A stretch of 32,899 nucleotides of DNA from Fidelibacterota bacterium. GTDB taxonomy: Bacteria; Fidelibacterota; UBA2242. Both the position numbers and the translations under genes were made by a program. Positions 24,844 to 32,899 of the stretch are shown in pieces (position 1 is the stretch's first letter; each line of letters starts with the position of its first letter). The notes beneath the pieces are model-generated. The model made no database searches. It was not told the origin of the DNA and saw only the letters and a list, made by a program, of their open reading frames with translations. The DNA lies in assembly GCA_016783665.1 (NCBI GenBank), contig JADHWC010000022.1, forward strand, positions 1 to 32,899. Reading direction: 5' to 3'.

Positions 24844-26205
24844 TTAGGATAATTTAATCTTCCCAAACTCCTGTAATTTTGATAGTACCAATTTTTTTAT
24901 TTCATTCAATCGTTCTTCACTTTTCGCTTCGAAACGCGTGACAATTACCGGTTGTGTATTCGATGACCGGACCAATCCCCAGCCATCTCCAAATTTAATC
25001 CGAACGCCGTCAACATCAATACATTCATAATTAGATTTAAAAAAGTCTGTCGCCTTTTTGGCAATCTCGAATTTAACGGCGTCATTTTCACACTCCAACC
25101 GCATTTCCGGAGTGGAAAAATACTTTGGTAGTGTTGCCATCTTTTCCGAAAGCGTTTCTTTTGAACGAGAGATTATTTGAGCGAATCGGGCAGCGACATA
25201 AATAGCGTCATCATAGCCAAAATAATCATCACCGAAGAAAATATGACCGCTCATCTCACCCGCAAAGGGAACCTCTTCGTCCTTCATTTTTTGTTTAATT
25301 AATGAATGGCCGGTTTTCCACATGATCGGTTTACCACCCTTGGCTGTGATAATCTCTTCCAGCGCCTGGGAGCATTTCACATCAAAGATTACTTTTGAAC
25401 CAGGATATTTGGCGAGGATTTCATCCAGGAAAAGGATCATGATATAATCCGCCCATATGATTTCGCCTTTATTGTCAATGACGCCAATCCGGTCGGCATC
25501 ACCATCAAAGGAGACGCCAAAATCATAACCGCCTTTTTGTACTTCCGCAATCAGATCGGTCAGATTCTTTTTCACCGTCGGATCAGGATGGTGATTGGGA
25601 AATGTACCATCAATATCACAATATAATTCCGTGACTTCACAGCCGATTTTCCTGAAAATTTCGGGAGCCGCAAGGCAGCCGGTTGCATTTCCGCAATCCA
25701 TGGCAAGTTTTACCGGACGATCCAGCTTTATTTTGGAAATCACCATTTTTTTATATTCTTCAAGAATCTCCTTCTCGCTGAATTTTCCGGCACCTTCAGC
25801 GAATTTTCCCGATTCAATAATCGATTTAATATACTGGATGTCTTTGCCATATACGGCTTTTTTCTCGAAGGACAATTTAAATCCGTTCATATTCGACGGA
25901 TTATGACTGCCGGTGATCTGAACCGCTCCGTCTACATCCATGATGAACATACTGTAATAATTCACCGGCGTCGGAACAATGCCCACATCGATCACATCCA
26001 CACCGGTTGAAAGTAATCCATTCGTAAACGTCTGTTTCAATTCCGGCGTCGAAAGCCGCACATCGCCGCTGATCGTGATGGTCTTTCCACCTTTTTCACG
26101 AACGTAAGTTCCAAACCCTTTTCCGAGTTGGACAACTACATCCTCGGGAAAATCTTCTGCAACTACACCACGAATATCATACTCGCGAAAGATATAGGGA
26201 TTCAT
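24844..26205 (-). CDS. Phosphomannomutase/phosphoglucomutase
   Basis: This 453-residue alpha-D-phosphohexomutase interconverts hexose 1- and 6-phosphates. The phosphoserine is Ser100 in TGSHNPSNMNGFK, the metal loop is DGDADRIG (Asp234, 236, 238), and the sugar-binding loop is GEMSGH. The C-terminal phosphate-binding segment RSSNTQPVIVTRFEA is complete. The form matches AlgC/ManB-type dual-specificity enzymes, supplying mannose-1-phosphate or glucose-1-phosphate for envelope glycans. It starts 13 bases after anmK; AAGGAAAT precedes the ATG. Confidence 0.92.
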   Translation of the reverse strand: MNPYIFREYDIRGVVAEDFPEDVVVQLGKGFGTYVREKGGKTITISGDVRLSTPELKQTFTNGLLSTGVDVIDVGIVPTPVNYYSMFIMDVDGAVQITGSHNPSNMNGFKLSFEKKAVYGKDIQYIKSIIESGKFAEGAGKFSEKEILEEYKKMVISKIKLDRPVKLAMDCGNATGCLAAPEIFRKIGCEVTELYCDIDGTFPNHHPDPTVKKNLTDLIAEVQKGGYDFGVSFDGDADRIGVIDNKGEIIWADYIMILFLDEILAKYPGSKVIFDVKCSQALEEIITAKGGKPIMWKTGHSLIKQKMKDEEVPFAGEMSGHIFFGDDYFGYDDAIYVAARFAQIISRSKETLSEKMATLPKYFSTPEMRLECENDAVKFEIAKKATDFFKSNYECIDVDGVRIKFGDGWGLVRSSNTQPVIVTRFEAKSEERLNEIKKLVLSKLQEFGKIKLS

Positions 26206-26218
26206 TCTTTTATTTCCT

Positions 26219-27376
26219 TTACAACGTTATTTTTCCAAGAACAACGGGATGACCGGCTCCGGTGACATTGGGCACATTACCGGTAATTCCCCAGACTGCT
26301 GCCGCTGCCAGAACAGCAAACGCGAAGGCTTCTTTTGAATCACTTTGAATACCATAGTCATCAGACCTGTGAACCTGTATTCCGGCAAACAATTCCTTAA
26401 GATACTTAACGATTACCGGGTTGTCGGTGCCGCCGCCACTGATAATTATTTCATCCAGCGGATAGCGATCGGCAAAAAAATGCCGGTAGTTTGCGAATAT
26501 TGCTTCCGCCGTAAACCGTGTCACTGTCGCTACCAAATCCGCATAATCACTCCGGCTTAGCCGAAACTTCCCGACAATTTCATCGATCATTTCCTTTCCA
26601 AAAATCTCACGCCCGGTGGATTTGGGCATCGGTGAACTAATATAGGGATGATTCAGCAAAAAATCTAAAATATCCTGGCGGATCGTGCCCGAGAGTGCAA
26701 TCATTCCATCTTTATCAAAGGACATACCTCCACCGCTCATCATCTGTGCTGTAATGTCAATCAGGGAATTTCCGGGCCCTGTATCCAGGGCATAAATGCT
26801 ATCTACGCCAGTCGCATCGGAAGGAATCATAGTAAAATTGGCAATTCCACCGATATTCAGCACAAGCAGATTCTTTTGAAACTTCTTGAACAGCAAATAA
26901 TCTATAAAAGGTACCAATGGTGCCCCGGAGCCGCCGGCTGCTATATCTCTTACCCGAAAATCGGAGATAACCGGCACATTAAACCGTTCTGCCAGTACCG
27001 ATGCTTCGCCGATTTGCAGTGTCGAATCTCTATGAATGTGCCAGACCGTTTGACCATGACTACCGATCAGATTAAAAGCGTTGACTCCTAGCTGAAATTC
27101 ATCTAAAAATTGCTGAATAAGATCGGAATATATTTTAGTTATTTCAAAATTCATTCGACATATTTCGCCGGTGTTCGCTGTAGGCAATTGCAGTAAGCGG
27201 TTCTTGAAATCATCCGAATACAAATAATTTGAGTAGTGTTTCACACGCGCATCAATTTCGGAATTGTTCCTCTTAATCTCCGCCAGGCAAATATCCAAAC
27301 CATCCATAGATGTTCCTGACATTAATCCCAGAACATTTAGTGTGTTCTTTTTATGTAATTCCCAAATCGAAATCAT
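26219..27376 (-). CDS. anmK: Anhydro-N-acetylmuramic acid kinase
   Basis: This 385-residue kinase opens and phosphorylates 1,6-anhydro-MurNAc to MurNAc-6-phosphate during peptidoglycan recycling. Key segments are LGLMSGTSMDGLD (ATP binding), GSHGQTVWH, GGIANFT, DTGPGNSLID and ISGGGTDNP. The length is normal. The next enzyme of the pathway, MurQ, is encoded 33 bases upstream on the same strand, which confirms the assignment. Confidence 0.95.
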   Translation of the reverse strand: MISIWELHKKNTLNVLGLMSGTSMDGLDICLAEIKRNNSEIDARVKHYSNYLYSDDFKNRLLQLPTANTGEICRMNFEITKIYSDLIQQFLDEFQLGVNAFNLIGSHGQTVWHIHRDSTLQIGEASVLAERFNVPVISDFRVRDIAAGGSGAPLVPFIDYLLFKKFQKNLLVLNIGGIANFTMIPSDATGVDSIYALDTGPGNSLIDITAQMMSGGGMSFDKDGMIALSGTIRQDILDFLLNHPYISSPMPKSTGREIFGKEMIDEIVGKFRLSRSDYADLVATVTRFTAEAIFANYRHFFADRYPLDEIIISGGGTDNPVIVKYLKELFAGIQVHRSDDYGIQSDSKEAFAFAVLAAAAVWGITGNVPNVTGAGHPVVLGKITL

Positions 27377-27409
27377 TGGATAACTAACAGTATTTAATTG
27401 GTGGTCTTA

Positions 27410-28336
27410 TTAGACCTGTTTATCGGATTCTTCAAAGGCAAAGCGAATAAATCCGTCGTGTTCACTGATCAGTTCCCGTGCTTTTTCCAGGGATACATTC
27501 TTCTTGACCATCACAACCGCATCTTTGACATGTTTGTCGGCTGCCAGCAGCGCTTGATAGGCATCATCATAGGACAAACCGGTGAGTGTTGCAATGATGC
27601 GCGTTCCGCGATCCACCAATTTGGAATTAATCGCCTGGTGATCTATCATATAATTGCCGTAAACCTTGCCCATTTTGATCATGGCGGTGGTGGTCATCAT
27701 ATTCAATACCATTTTCGTTGCTGTTCCGGCTTTCATGCGGGTTGAGCCGGTAATTAATTCCGGTCCCACCAGCACTTCGATGAATACATCCACATCTTCT
27801 TCCACGCCCAGACCTTCTTTGGGGGTACAGGTAAAAAAGACGGTTTTACAACCAAGCGACTTTGCATACTTCAATGCTCCATGAACATAGGGCGTGGTTC
27901 CACCGGTCGCGATTCCCATCACTACATCGTTGGGTTGCAGGTTGATTGCCTTGCAGTCTTTTTTGCCATTTTCGGGATAATCTTCAGCGCCCTCCACGGC
28001 TTTCCGCAGCGCCTTCCAGCCACCGGCGATCATGCCCTGAACCATCTCCGGCGATGCCGAAAATGTCGGTGGAATCTCACTGGCGTCCAGTACTCCCAGC
28101 CTTCCACTGGTACCGGCGCCGAAATAGCGCAAATGCCCGCCATTTTTGAATGCTTCCACCACCAAGTCAACGGCTTTGGTGATCTCTGGTATTACTTCCC
28201 GGACTGCCAGATGAACGGTGCCGTCCTCTTCATTTATCAAACGGATGATCTCTTCCGTGCCCATGGCATCGATCATCTCGCTTTTAGGATTAATTTTTTC
28301 GGTAAGAATGTTACTTCGATTAATAATTTTGACCAT
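27410..28336 (-). CDS. murQ: N-acetylmuramic acid 6-phosphate etherase
   Basis: This 308-residue SIS-domain enzyme cleaves the lactyl ether of MurNAc-6-phosphate to give GlcNAc-6-phosphate and D-lactate. The diagnostic stretch GAGTSGRLGVLDASEIPPTF is present near residue 75, followed by GSTRMKAGTATKM, both characteristic of MurQ. It is the first gene of the run murQ-anmK-mutase-prenyl synthase-ptsH-ptsI. A weak ribosome site precedes the ATG. Confidence 0.95.
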   Translation of the reverse strand: MVKIINRSNILTEKINPKSEMIDAMGTEEIIRLINEEDGTVHLAVREVIPEITKAVDLVVEAFKNGGHLRYFGAGTSGRLGVLDASEIPPTFSASPEMVQGMIAGGWKALRKAVEGAEDYPENGKKDCKAINLQPNDVVMGIATGGTTPYVHGALKYAKSLGCKTVFFTCTPKEGLGVEEDVDVFIEVLVGPELITGSTRMKAGTATKMVLNMMTTTAMIKMGKVYGNYMIDHQAINSKLVDRGTRIIATLTGLSYDDAYQALLAADKHVKDAVVMVKKNVSLEKARELISEHDGFIRFAFEESDKQV

Positions 28337-28446
28337 TTATTCTACTCTTCTTCCTCAACATGTCAATGATTTATCCGTTAAAATTTTACACGGTATAAAA
28401 TAGAGAAATCTGTGATTTTTTAAAAGAAGCTTATTTAGTATCCGCT

Positions 28447-28486
28447 CCGTCGCAGCCTGCCCGACCTGTCAGGCGGGGAGCCACGG
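28447..28486. repeat. GC-rich palindromic element, second copy of the type at 2463
   Basis: In the AT-rich 186-base spacer between the S9 peptidase and murQ, a GC-rich patch reads CCGT ... GCCTG-CCCG-A-CCTG-T-CAGG-CGGG ... ACGG. GCCTG can pair with CAGGC, CCCG with CGGG, and the outer CCGT (28447-28450) with ACGG (28483-28486). It shares CCTGCCCG and AGGCGGG with the element at 2463-2519. There is no T-run, so a terminator role is doubtful. Confidence 0.5.
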
Positions 28487-28522
28487 AACGAGAGCAAACA
28501 TTCGCAAGGTTATACTTATAAT

Positions 28523-30562
28523 TTATTTTATATAGCTATCCAGCCAGTCAAAAATAGTCTCATGCCAGAAGCGGCTGTTTTGGGGTTTCAGCACAAAATG
28601 CCCTTCATCGGGGAAAAGAACCAGTTTCGCCGGAATACCTTTGCGGCGTAGAACCGTAAATGGCATTAGACCTTCCGTATAACTCAGGCGGTAATCCTTT
28701 TCACCGTGAATAATCAGCATCGGGGTATTGAAATTATCGACATAATTGTGAGGCGACCATTTTTGATACCAGGTCTCATCTTCCCAGTAGGGACCATTAA
28801 ATTCCCACTCCGGGAACCAGAGCTCCTCTGTGGTCAGAAAATTTGTGTAGAGATTAAATGTGCCGTCGTGGTTCACAAGAGTTTTAAATGGATATTCGAA
28901 GGCATCCATGTGACCTTCGATCCAGTTGACCATATAGCCACCGTAAGATGCGCCGGCAGCGGCAATACGCTTTTTATCGATGAACTTGAAAGTCTCTAAC
29001 ACATATTTCTGTCCGGCAATTAAATCCTCAAATACTTTACCACCCCAGTCCTTGGAAATCTCATCGGTAAATTTCTGCCCATAGCCGGTACTGCCCCGTG
29101 GATTGATCATGATCATAACATAACCATGCGCCGCCCACATCTGGATATTCCAGCGGTAATGCCAGCCATCGTGCCAGGCTCCCTGGGGACCGCCATGAAT
29201 AAAGAACACAGCCGGATAGGTTTTCGCCATATCAAATAATGGTGGTTTCACTATAAAGCCGTGAACTTTATCATCTCCCGCTCCCTCAAACCAAAAATCT
29301 TCTATGCTGTTCATGTCAACATCAGCAAGTAGCTCCGCATTGAATTGAGTCAATTGCTGAGATTCTCCGGTTTCCGTCGAACCGACATATAACTCAAAAG
29401 GCATTGTTGTCTGTTCATGGAGATAAGCAAAAGATTTTCCATCAGGACCGATACTGATATTTTTATTATAGCCATCATTAATTAGCGATGTCATCTTTCC
29501 GGATTTGATGTCCAGACGTTTGATCCGGTAGCGTCCTTCTTCATCAATTCTTAGCAGAATTGACTTCCCGTCGGGCATCCATTGATACGAATCGATCCTG
29601 ATGTCCATATCCTTTGTGAGATTATTAAATTTCCCGCGATTCATGTTCTTAATGAACAGATCCGGTTTATCGGATTCAAAGCCTGCCCGTTTCATCGACA
29701 GAAAAGCCAGGTATTTGCCATCATGTGAAAATTGTGGATCACTGTCGTTTCCCTTAAAATTACGGTCTTTGCACTCTGTTGTGATAAGTTCGAGCTCGCC
29801 ACCCTCGACCGGCACACGCCAGACATCATTATTCGTACTTGCCGCAACCATCTTGTCATGATTGCTGGTAAAAAGCAGGTGCCTGGAGTCCGGCGAAAAT
29901 GTAAAACCACTGGATAAGGAAATCGGGGGAGCATCGTAATCGCCGGGAGTTACGTCATTGAACTCACCACTTTCGACATTCAAAACAAACAGATGTGAAC
30001 GTTTATGGTCCCACCATTCGTTCCAGTGACGATATAACAAATCATCATAGACTCGGGCTTTCACAGCATTTTTATCTTTTCTCTCATCTCGCTTTTGAAT
30101 GCAATCCTGATCGGGACAGTCGGGATAAATCCGGCTGGCGAAGGCAATATATTTACCGTCCGGCGACCAGACAAACTCTTCAACTTCCGAATGATGAGTG
30201 GTCAGTTGCTTCGGGTCGGAATCATTAATTCCCTGTATCCAAATCTGACTGGATGACAGAAAAGTAAGCCGACCGTCAGGAGACCATTGCGGTGACGAGC
30301 AGGAACTTTCTTGATTGGTGAATTGTCGTAATGTCTCTCCATCGGGTGAAACAATGTATATATCCGTATGACTATTGTTCTTTGCTTCATCCATAGTCTT
30401 TACTGCAAATGCAATCCAGTTTCCATCGGGTGAAAATTGTGGGTCACTTAACCGTTTGCAAGACACAAGATCATCAAATGTCAGGGCACGTTTTTCTACT
30501 GCATTTCCCATCATTACCCCAACCATTAGAATAATCACCAGCATCACCGTTTTAAATCTCAT
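28523..30562 (-). CDS. Secreted S9-family serine peptidase (DPP-like)
   Basis: This prolyl-oligopeptidase-family enzyme has about 679 residues from the chosen ATG. A signal peptide opens it (MRFKTVMLVIILMVGVMMGN), so it acts in the periplasm or outside. A beta-propeller built of WD40-like repeats (SPDGNWIAFA, SPDGKYIAFA, MPDGKSILLR) fills residues about 30-400. The alpha/beta-hydrolase domain follows, with catalytic Ser539 (GASYGGYM), Asp623 (HGEKDYRL) and His655 (DEGHF). It probably removes dipeptides or cleaves short peptides. The ATG at 30562 is chosen over 30586 because AAGGAG lies 7 bases before it and the signal peptide begins there. The upstream ATG overlaps the beta-glucosidase stop. 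Confidence 0.92.
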   Translation of the reverse strand: MRFKTVMLVIILMVGVMMGNAVEKRALTFDDLVSCKRLSDPQFSPDGNWIAFAVKTMDEAKNNSHTDIYIVSPDGETLRQFTNQESSCSSPQWSPDGRLTFLSSSQIWIQGINDSDPKQLTTHHSEVEEFVWSPDGKYIAFASRIYPDCPDQDCIQKRDERKDKNAVKARVYDDLLYRHWNEWWDHKRSHLFVLNVESGEFNDVTPGDYDAPPISLSSGFTFSPDSRHLLFTSNHDKMVAASTNNDVWRVPVEGGELELITTECKDRNFKGNDSDPQFSHDGKYLAFLSMKRAGFESDKPDLFIKNMNRGKFNNLTKDMDIRIDSYQWMPDGKSILLRIDEEGRYRIKRLDIKSGKMTSLINDGYNKNISIGPDGKSFAYLHEQTTMPFELYVGSTETGESQQLTQFNAELLADVDMNSIEDFWFEGAGDDKVHGFIVKPPLFDMAKTYPAVFFIHGGPQGAWHDGWHYRWNIQMWAAHGYVMIMINPRGSTGYGQKFTDEISKDWGGKVFEDLIAGQKYVLETFKFIDKKRIAAAGASYGGYMVNWIEGHMDAFEYPFKTLVNHDGTFNLYTNFLTTEELWFPEWEFNGPYWEDETWYQKWSPHNYVDNFNTPMLIIHGEKDYRLSYTEGLMPFTVLRRKGIPAKLVLFPDEGHFVLKPQNSRFWHETIFDWLDSYIK

Positions 30563-30578
30563 AGCAACTCTCCTTAAG

Positions 30579-32003
30579 TCAATCATGTTGTTTATATTGA
30601 GCCGATTGAATCAACTCTCTATAAATTTCCGAACCATCTTTCAGAGTTCGTTTTTGTGTTTCATAATCCACACGATACAGTCCAAATCGTTTATCAAACC
30701 CTTCCGCCCATTCGAAATTATCCATCAGCGACCAGTAAAAATAGCCTCTGACATCTACCCTGTCCAACATGGCTTCGTGCATTGCATTAATATGCTTAAG
30801 TATAAAATCTTTACGTAATCCGCTATCCTCTGTCGCAATTCCGTTTTCGGTGATATAGATCGGAATACCGAAAGACCCGATCATCTGCAGCGATCTGTAT
30901 AATCCCGCCGGATAAATTGCCCAATTCATATCGGTTTGCGGCAATTTTGGATTTGGATAAGTGCGCATATGATAATCCGATTTCCAATCCAGGCGACAGA
31001 GATATTGCGTATAATAATTTAATCCTATCCAGTCCAGTGTATTCGAAAGCCCCGGAATATCATGGGAGAAATTCACTACATTCCAAAGATTATACTTAAA
31101 CTGTTCCGTGATGAAAGCATCAAGCACAGATTGGTTGAACAATCGATGCTGGGTTTTAGCAACAATCCAATCAGGCAGCCACCATTTCCGGGCAGGATCG
31201 AAAAGTGTAATATTTTTGACGATACCGACTTTACAGGGAATGCCGTCATCATCGGCGTCGCTCCGATCGATTTCGTGAAGAATATGATAAGCCTGGTAAT
31301 GCGCCTGTAAGATATTTGCCAAAACCCTGGCTGCCAGACAGAGATCCTTTTTACCGGGCGGAAATTTGCCAAACACCCAACCCATCATCGCATATACCAC
31401 CGGCTCGTTAAACGTCGCCCAGTAATCTACATACTGACCTAATGTCTCAGCCACTTTGCCGACAAAATCGGTATAATAATGAATTGCATCGGGATTCTCA
31501 AATCCTCCCCGTTCGTACAACCAGTCCGGGATCGTGAAATGATGAAGCGTCACAAAAGGATTAACACCGGAATGATGCAAATATTGACAAACATCAATAT
31601 AATGGTCAATGACACTTGTGTTCCACTTATTCGGTTGTGGACACACTTTGCTCCACTCCACGGAAAAACGGTATGAGTTCGCTCCAATCTGCTTTAAAAG
31701 ATCAATATCTTTGCGGAATCGGTTCCAGTGATCTGCAGCTTTACCGGATTGTTGTCCATTCTTTATACGGGGATAGGCATTAAGATCATAGGAGCGTTCC
31801 CATATCGTCCAGTCGTTCCTATCAGATCCTCCTTCAACCTGATGAGCAGATGTAGCGGCGCCCCATAAAAACCCGCGAGGAAAAAGTAATCCTGAGACAT
31901 CAATCTCGTGATCCTTCCACTTCACATCATTATGACGATAATTAAACCAGATGGTCAGAAGGATTATTGCTAAGACAACGAGAATGACGAGATGTATAAT
32001 CAT
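30579..32003 (-). CDS. Membrane-anchored GH1 beta-glycosidase
   Basis: This 474-residue family 1 glycoside hydrolase has acid/base Glu200 in TFNEP and nucleophile Glu386 in YITENGIA; the opening FLWGAATSAHQVEGG is the family signature. Unusually for GH1, the protein starts with a hydrophobic segment (residues 2-20) and a polar linker, so it is probably anchored in the inner membrane with the catalytic domain outside. It should release glucose or another sugar from beta-linked oligosaccharides or glycosides. It lies just before the secreted S9 peptidase gene, with only 16 bases between its stop and the chosen start of that gene. Confidence 0.9.
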   Translation of the reverse strand: MIIHLVILVVLAIILLTIWFNYRHNDVKWKDHEIDVSGLLFPRGFLWGAATSAHQVEGGSDRNDWTIWERSYDLNAYPRIKNGQQSGKAADHWNRFRKDIDLLKQIGANSYRFSVEWSKVCPQPNKWNTSVIDHYIDVCQYLHHSGVNPFVTLHHFTIPDWLYERGGFENPDAIHYYTDFVGKVAETLGQYVDYWATFNEPVVYAMMGWVFGKFPPGKKDLCLAARVLANILQAHYQAYHILHEIDRSDADDDGIPCKVGIVKNITLFDPARKWWLPDWIVAKTQHRLFNQSVLDAFITEQFKYNLWNVVNFSHDIPGLSNTLDWIGLNYYTQYLCRLDWKSDYHMRTYPNPKLPQTDMNWAIYPAGLYRSLQMIGSFGIPIYITENGIATEDSGLRKDFILKHINAMHEAMLDRVDVRGYFYWSLMDNFEWAEGFDKRFGLYRVDYETQKRTLKDGSEIYRELIQSAQYKQHD

Positions 32004-32123
32004 GGATTTTCTAATAACATTTCTACTGCATCTTTACATCATAACATGCGGGATGAAACTATCAATATTTCCATTAAAGGGCAAGGAAAAGTGCATAAAT
32101 GAGTGGTTTGGGGAATTTCTTTT

Positions 32124-32149
32124 CACCATCCGGCAGCCGCCGGATGGTG
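32124..32149. repeat. Perfect 11-bp palindromic hairpin (REP-like)
   Basis: CACCATCCGGC, loop AGCC, GCCGGATGGTG. It starts 6 bases after the stop of the transposase remnant and has no T-run on either strand. Its GC-rich, perfect stem next to a RAYT remnant is what a REP sequence looks like. The 152-base gap 32004-32155 holds nothing else. Confidence 0.65.
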
Positions 32150-32155
32150 TTAACC

Positions 32156-32551
32156 CTATAATAATTCTTCTATAAAACTTATCTTCTTATGATGTTCTTC
32201 TTGATTCAGGATATATATCCTTGCCATTTTAACATTTGATTCGCTCACGGAAAACGCTCCAAATCCTCGCTGCCATGAAAATTTAACTCCTGAGAAATTA
32301 TGCGAATTTATCCAATGTGATGATTCAACTTTTAAATCATTTACTATTTTGCTTATGGAATATTTCGGATCTAGCGACAACAGGCAGTTAAGATGATTTT
32401 TAATTCCATTGATCATATCAAGATAATAACCTTTTTAAGAAGCAATTTCCTTTATGTGAAAGAATACATCATTGCGTATTCTCATTGGCAATAATGGTTC
32501 TCTATTTTTTGTTGACCATACTATATGAATCCAGATTTTAACGAATGTGTT
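32156..32551 (-). pseudogene. Decayed RAYT (REP-associated Y1 transposase, IS200-like)
   Basis: One minus-strand frame reads NTFVKIWIHIVWSTKNREPL, continues to HIKEIAS, meets a TAA at 32435-32437, then runs on in the same frame as KGYYLDMINGIKNHLNCLLS through to SVSESNVKMARIYILNQEEHH and stops at EELL. This matches the small Y1 transposases of the REP-associated group: IHIVWSTKNREP at the front, and NGIxNHLHCL as the HUH metal motif. Here the second His is replaced by Asn (NHLNC instead of NHLHC), the catalytic motif is damaged, the start codon is missing (TAA in its place) and the last 10-20 residues are gone. It is thus inactive. An internal ATG gives an 86-codon open frame that should not be taken as a gene. 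Confidence 0.82.
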
Positions 32552-32572
32552 TTATATTAGACCTCTATAGGA

Positions 32573-32660
32573 ACGCCGTGAACGGCGTATGATTTTGTCT
32601 GTGGTCATTTCTTTACCAGCCATCCCGAAGAAATCGGGATAAATTCCTGACTGGGCTGGT
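32573..32660. repeat. Cluster of palindromes upstream of the transposase remnant
   Basis: Three inverted repeats lie in 88 bases: ACGCCGT-GA-ACGGCGT (32573-32588); ATCCCGA (32622-32628) with TCGGGAT (32634-32640); and ACCAGCC (32615-32621) with GGCTGGT (32654-32660) enclosing the second pair. Nested stems next to a RAYT remnant suggest REP or BIME elements. A structured RNA is an alternative. Confidence 0.55.
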
Positions 32661-32738
32661 GATTCGTTTTCCATCGCAATATCAATAAATAAAACATTTA
32701 TTCATTAAATTATCCTATTAGTTCCTAACATATTTTTC

Positions 32739-32899
32739 CTATTTTTCAATTGCTTTTTTAAAATGATAAAGATTAGTTATTTGCATATCAGAGGGTAAAA
32801 ACTTAGCGACATCATGATTTGCGCCGATGAAAAGAAGTCCTGTTTCATCATCTCTGAGGGTAGCTTCAATCCTTTGGGCAATGAAAGCATCCCGTTTTT
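32739..32899 (-). CDS. Unknown protein, C-terminal part only
   Basis: The window ends inside this gene. The last 53 codons read RDAFIAQRIEATLRDDETGL, LFIGANHDVAKFLPSDMQ, then ITNLYHFKKAIEK and a TAG stop. The sequence is protein-like (regular helix and strand pattern, LLFIGANHD as a buried strand). I do not recognise the family with confidence; the phrase RDxxIAxRI...GETGxLFIG occurs in uncharacterised conserved proteins. The 5' part lies beyond the right edge. Confidence 0.7.
   Translation of the reverse strand, partial: KRDAFIAQRIEATLRDDETGLLFIGANHDVAKFLPSDMQITNLYHFKKAIEK

Noticed and set aside
27881-28369. 162-codon plus-strand open frame
   Set aside because: It is antisense to murQ, whose identity is certain; no ribosome site or recognisable domain.
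30375-30818. 147-codon plus-strand open frame
   Set aside because: It is antisense to the S9 peptidase and beta-glucosidase genes.
32156-32416. An intact 86-codon gene starting at the internal ATG
   Set aside because: The same frame continues upstream past a TAA with clear transposase sequence, so this is the tail of a pseudogene.
1-32899. Defence island, prophage or biosynthetic gene cluster
   Set aside because: No restriction, toxin-antitoxin, integrase, phage structural or secondary-metabolite genes were found; the fab genes are the primary fatty-acid set.

Overview
The window is ordinary bacterial chromosome with about 31 protein genes, one tRNA and several small repeats. Codon use and base composition look even throughout (moderate to low GC, AT-rich spacers). 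No phage, plasmid, CRISPR or defence genes are visible. Lipoproteins, SPOR and LysM domains, AnmK/MurQ peptidoglycan recycling and a secreted S9 peptidase point to a cell with an outer membrane. The lack of classical lineage markers, the DUF151-UVR nuclease, the TTG starts and the overall gene set fit an uncultured member of the FCB group (Calditrichota, Neomarinimicrobiota or Ignavibacteriota-like). This placement is inference, not proof.

Layout. 1-4.2 kb, minus strand: a membrane-anchored TPR protein preceded by tRNA-Arg(CCU), a HIT-like DUF4922 nucleotidyltransferase, and a large glycosyltransferase that looks like two GT-A domains in tandem. 4.4-5.7 kb: a thioredoxin-like lipoprotein followed by an array of five imperfect, roughly 155-bp palindrome-rich repeats. 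5.8-9.0 kb, minus strand: an APC-type amino-acid permease and a sodium:solute symporter, probably one operon. 9.3-10.0 kb, minus strand: a LysM lipoprotein. 10.3-15.4 kb, plus strand: an MBL-fold hydrolase, a cyclic-2,3-diphosphoglycerate-synthetase-like P-loop protein, Ndk, a SPOR lipoprotein and a membrane protein with an acidic tail. 15.5-21.2 kb, plus strand: the fatty-acid synthesis cluster yceD-rpmF-fabH-fabD-fabG-acpP-fabF-rnc, with plsX missing from its usual place. 21.2-28.3 kb, minus strand: a probable eight-gene operon murQ-anmK-pgm-polyprenyl synthase-ptsH-ptsI-DUF151 nuclease (listed in transcription order; seven genes are certain members by spacing). 28.5-32.0 kb, minus strand: a membrane-anchored GH1 beta-glucosidase overlapping a secreted S9 peptidase. 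32.1-32.9 kb: a decayed REP-associated tyrosine transposase (RAYT) gene between strong palindromes, then the 3' end of an unknown gene.

How the genes fit together. Two large blocks serve the cell envelope: type II fatty-acid synthesis, and a minus-strand operon joining peptidoglycan sugar recycling (AnmK, MurQ), sugar-phosphate isomerisation (phosphomannomutase/phosphoglucomutase), polyprenyl diphosphate synthesis and the general PTS proteins. No PTS permease (EII) lies in the window, so HPr/EI may be regulatory or serve permeases elsewhere.

The most unusual material is non-coding: the BIME-like array after the thioredoxin gene, which carries a duplicated copy of that gene's last codons; the RAYT remnant with its flanking palindromes; and a two-copy GC-rich element shared by two distant spacers. 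I found no convincing undescribed multi-gene system. The best protein-level leads are the DUF4922/tandem-glycosyltransferase pair and the missing plsX.
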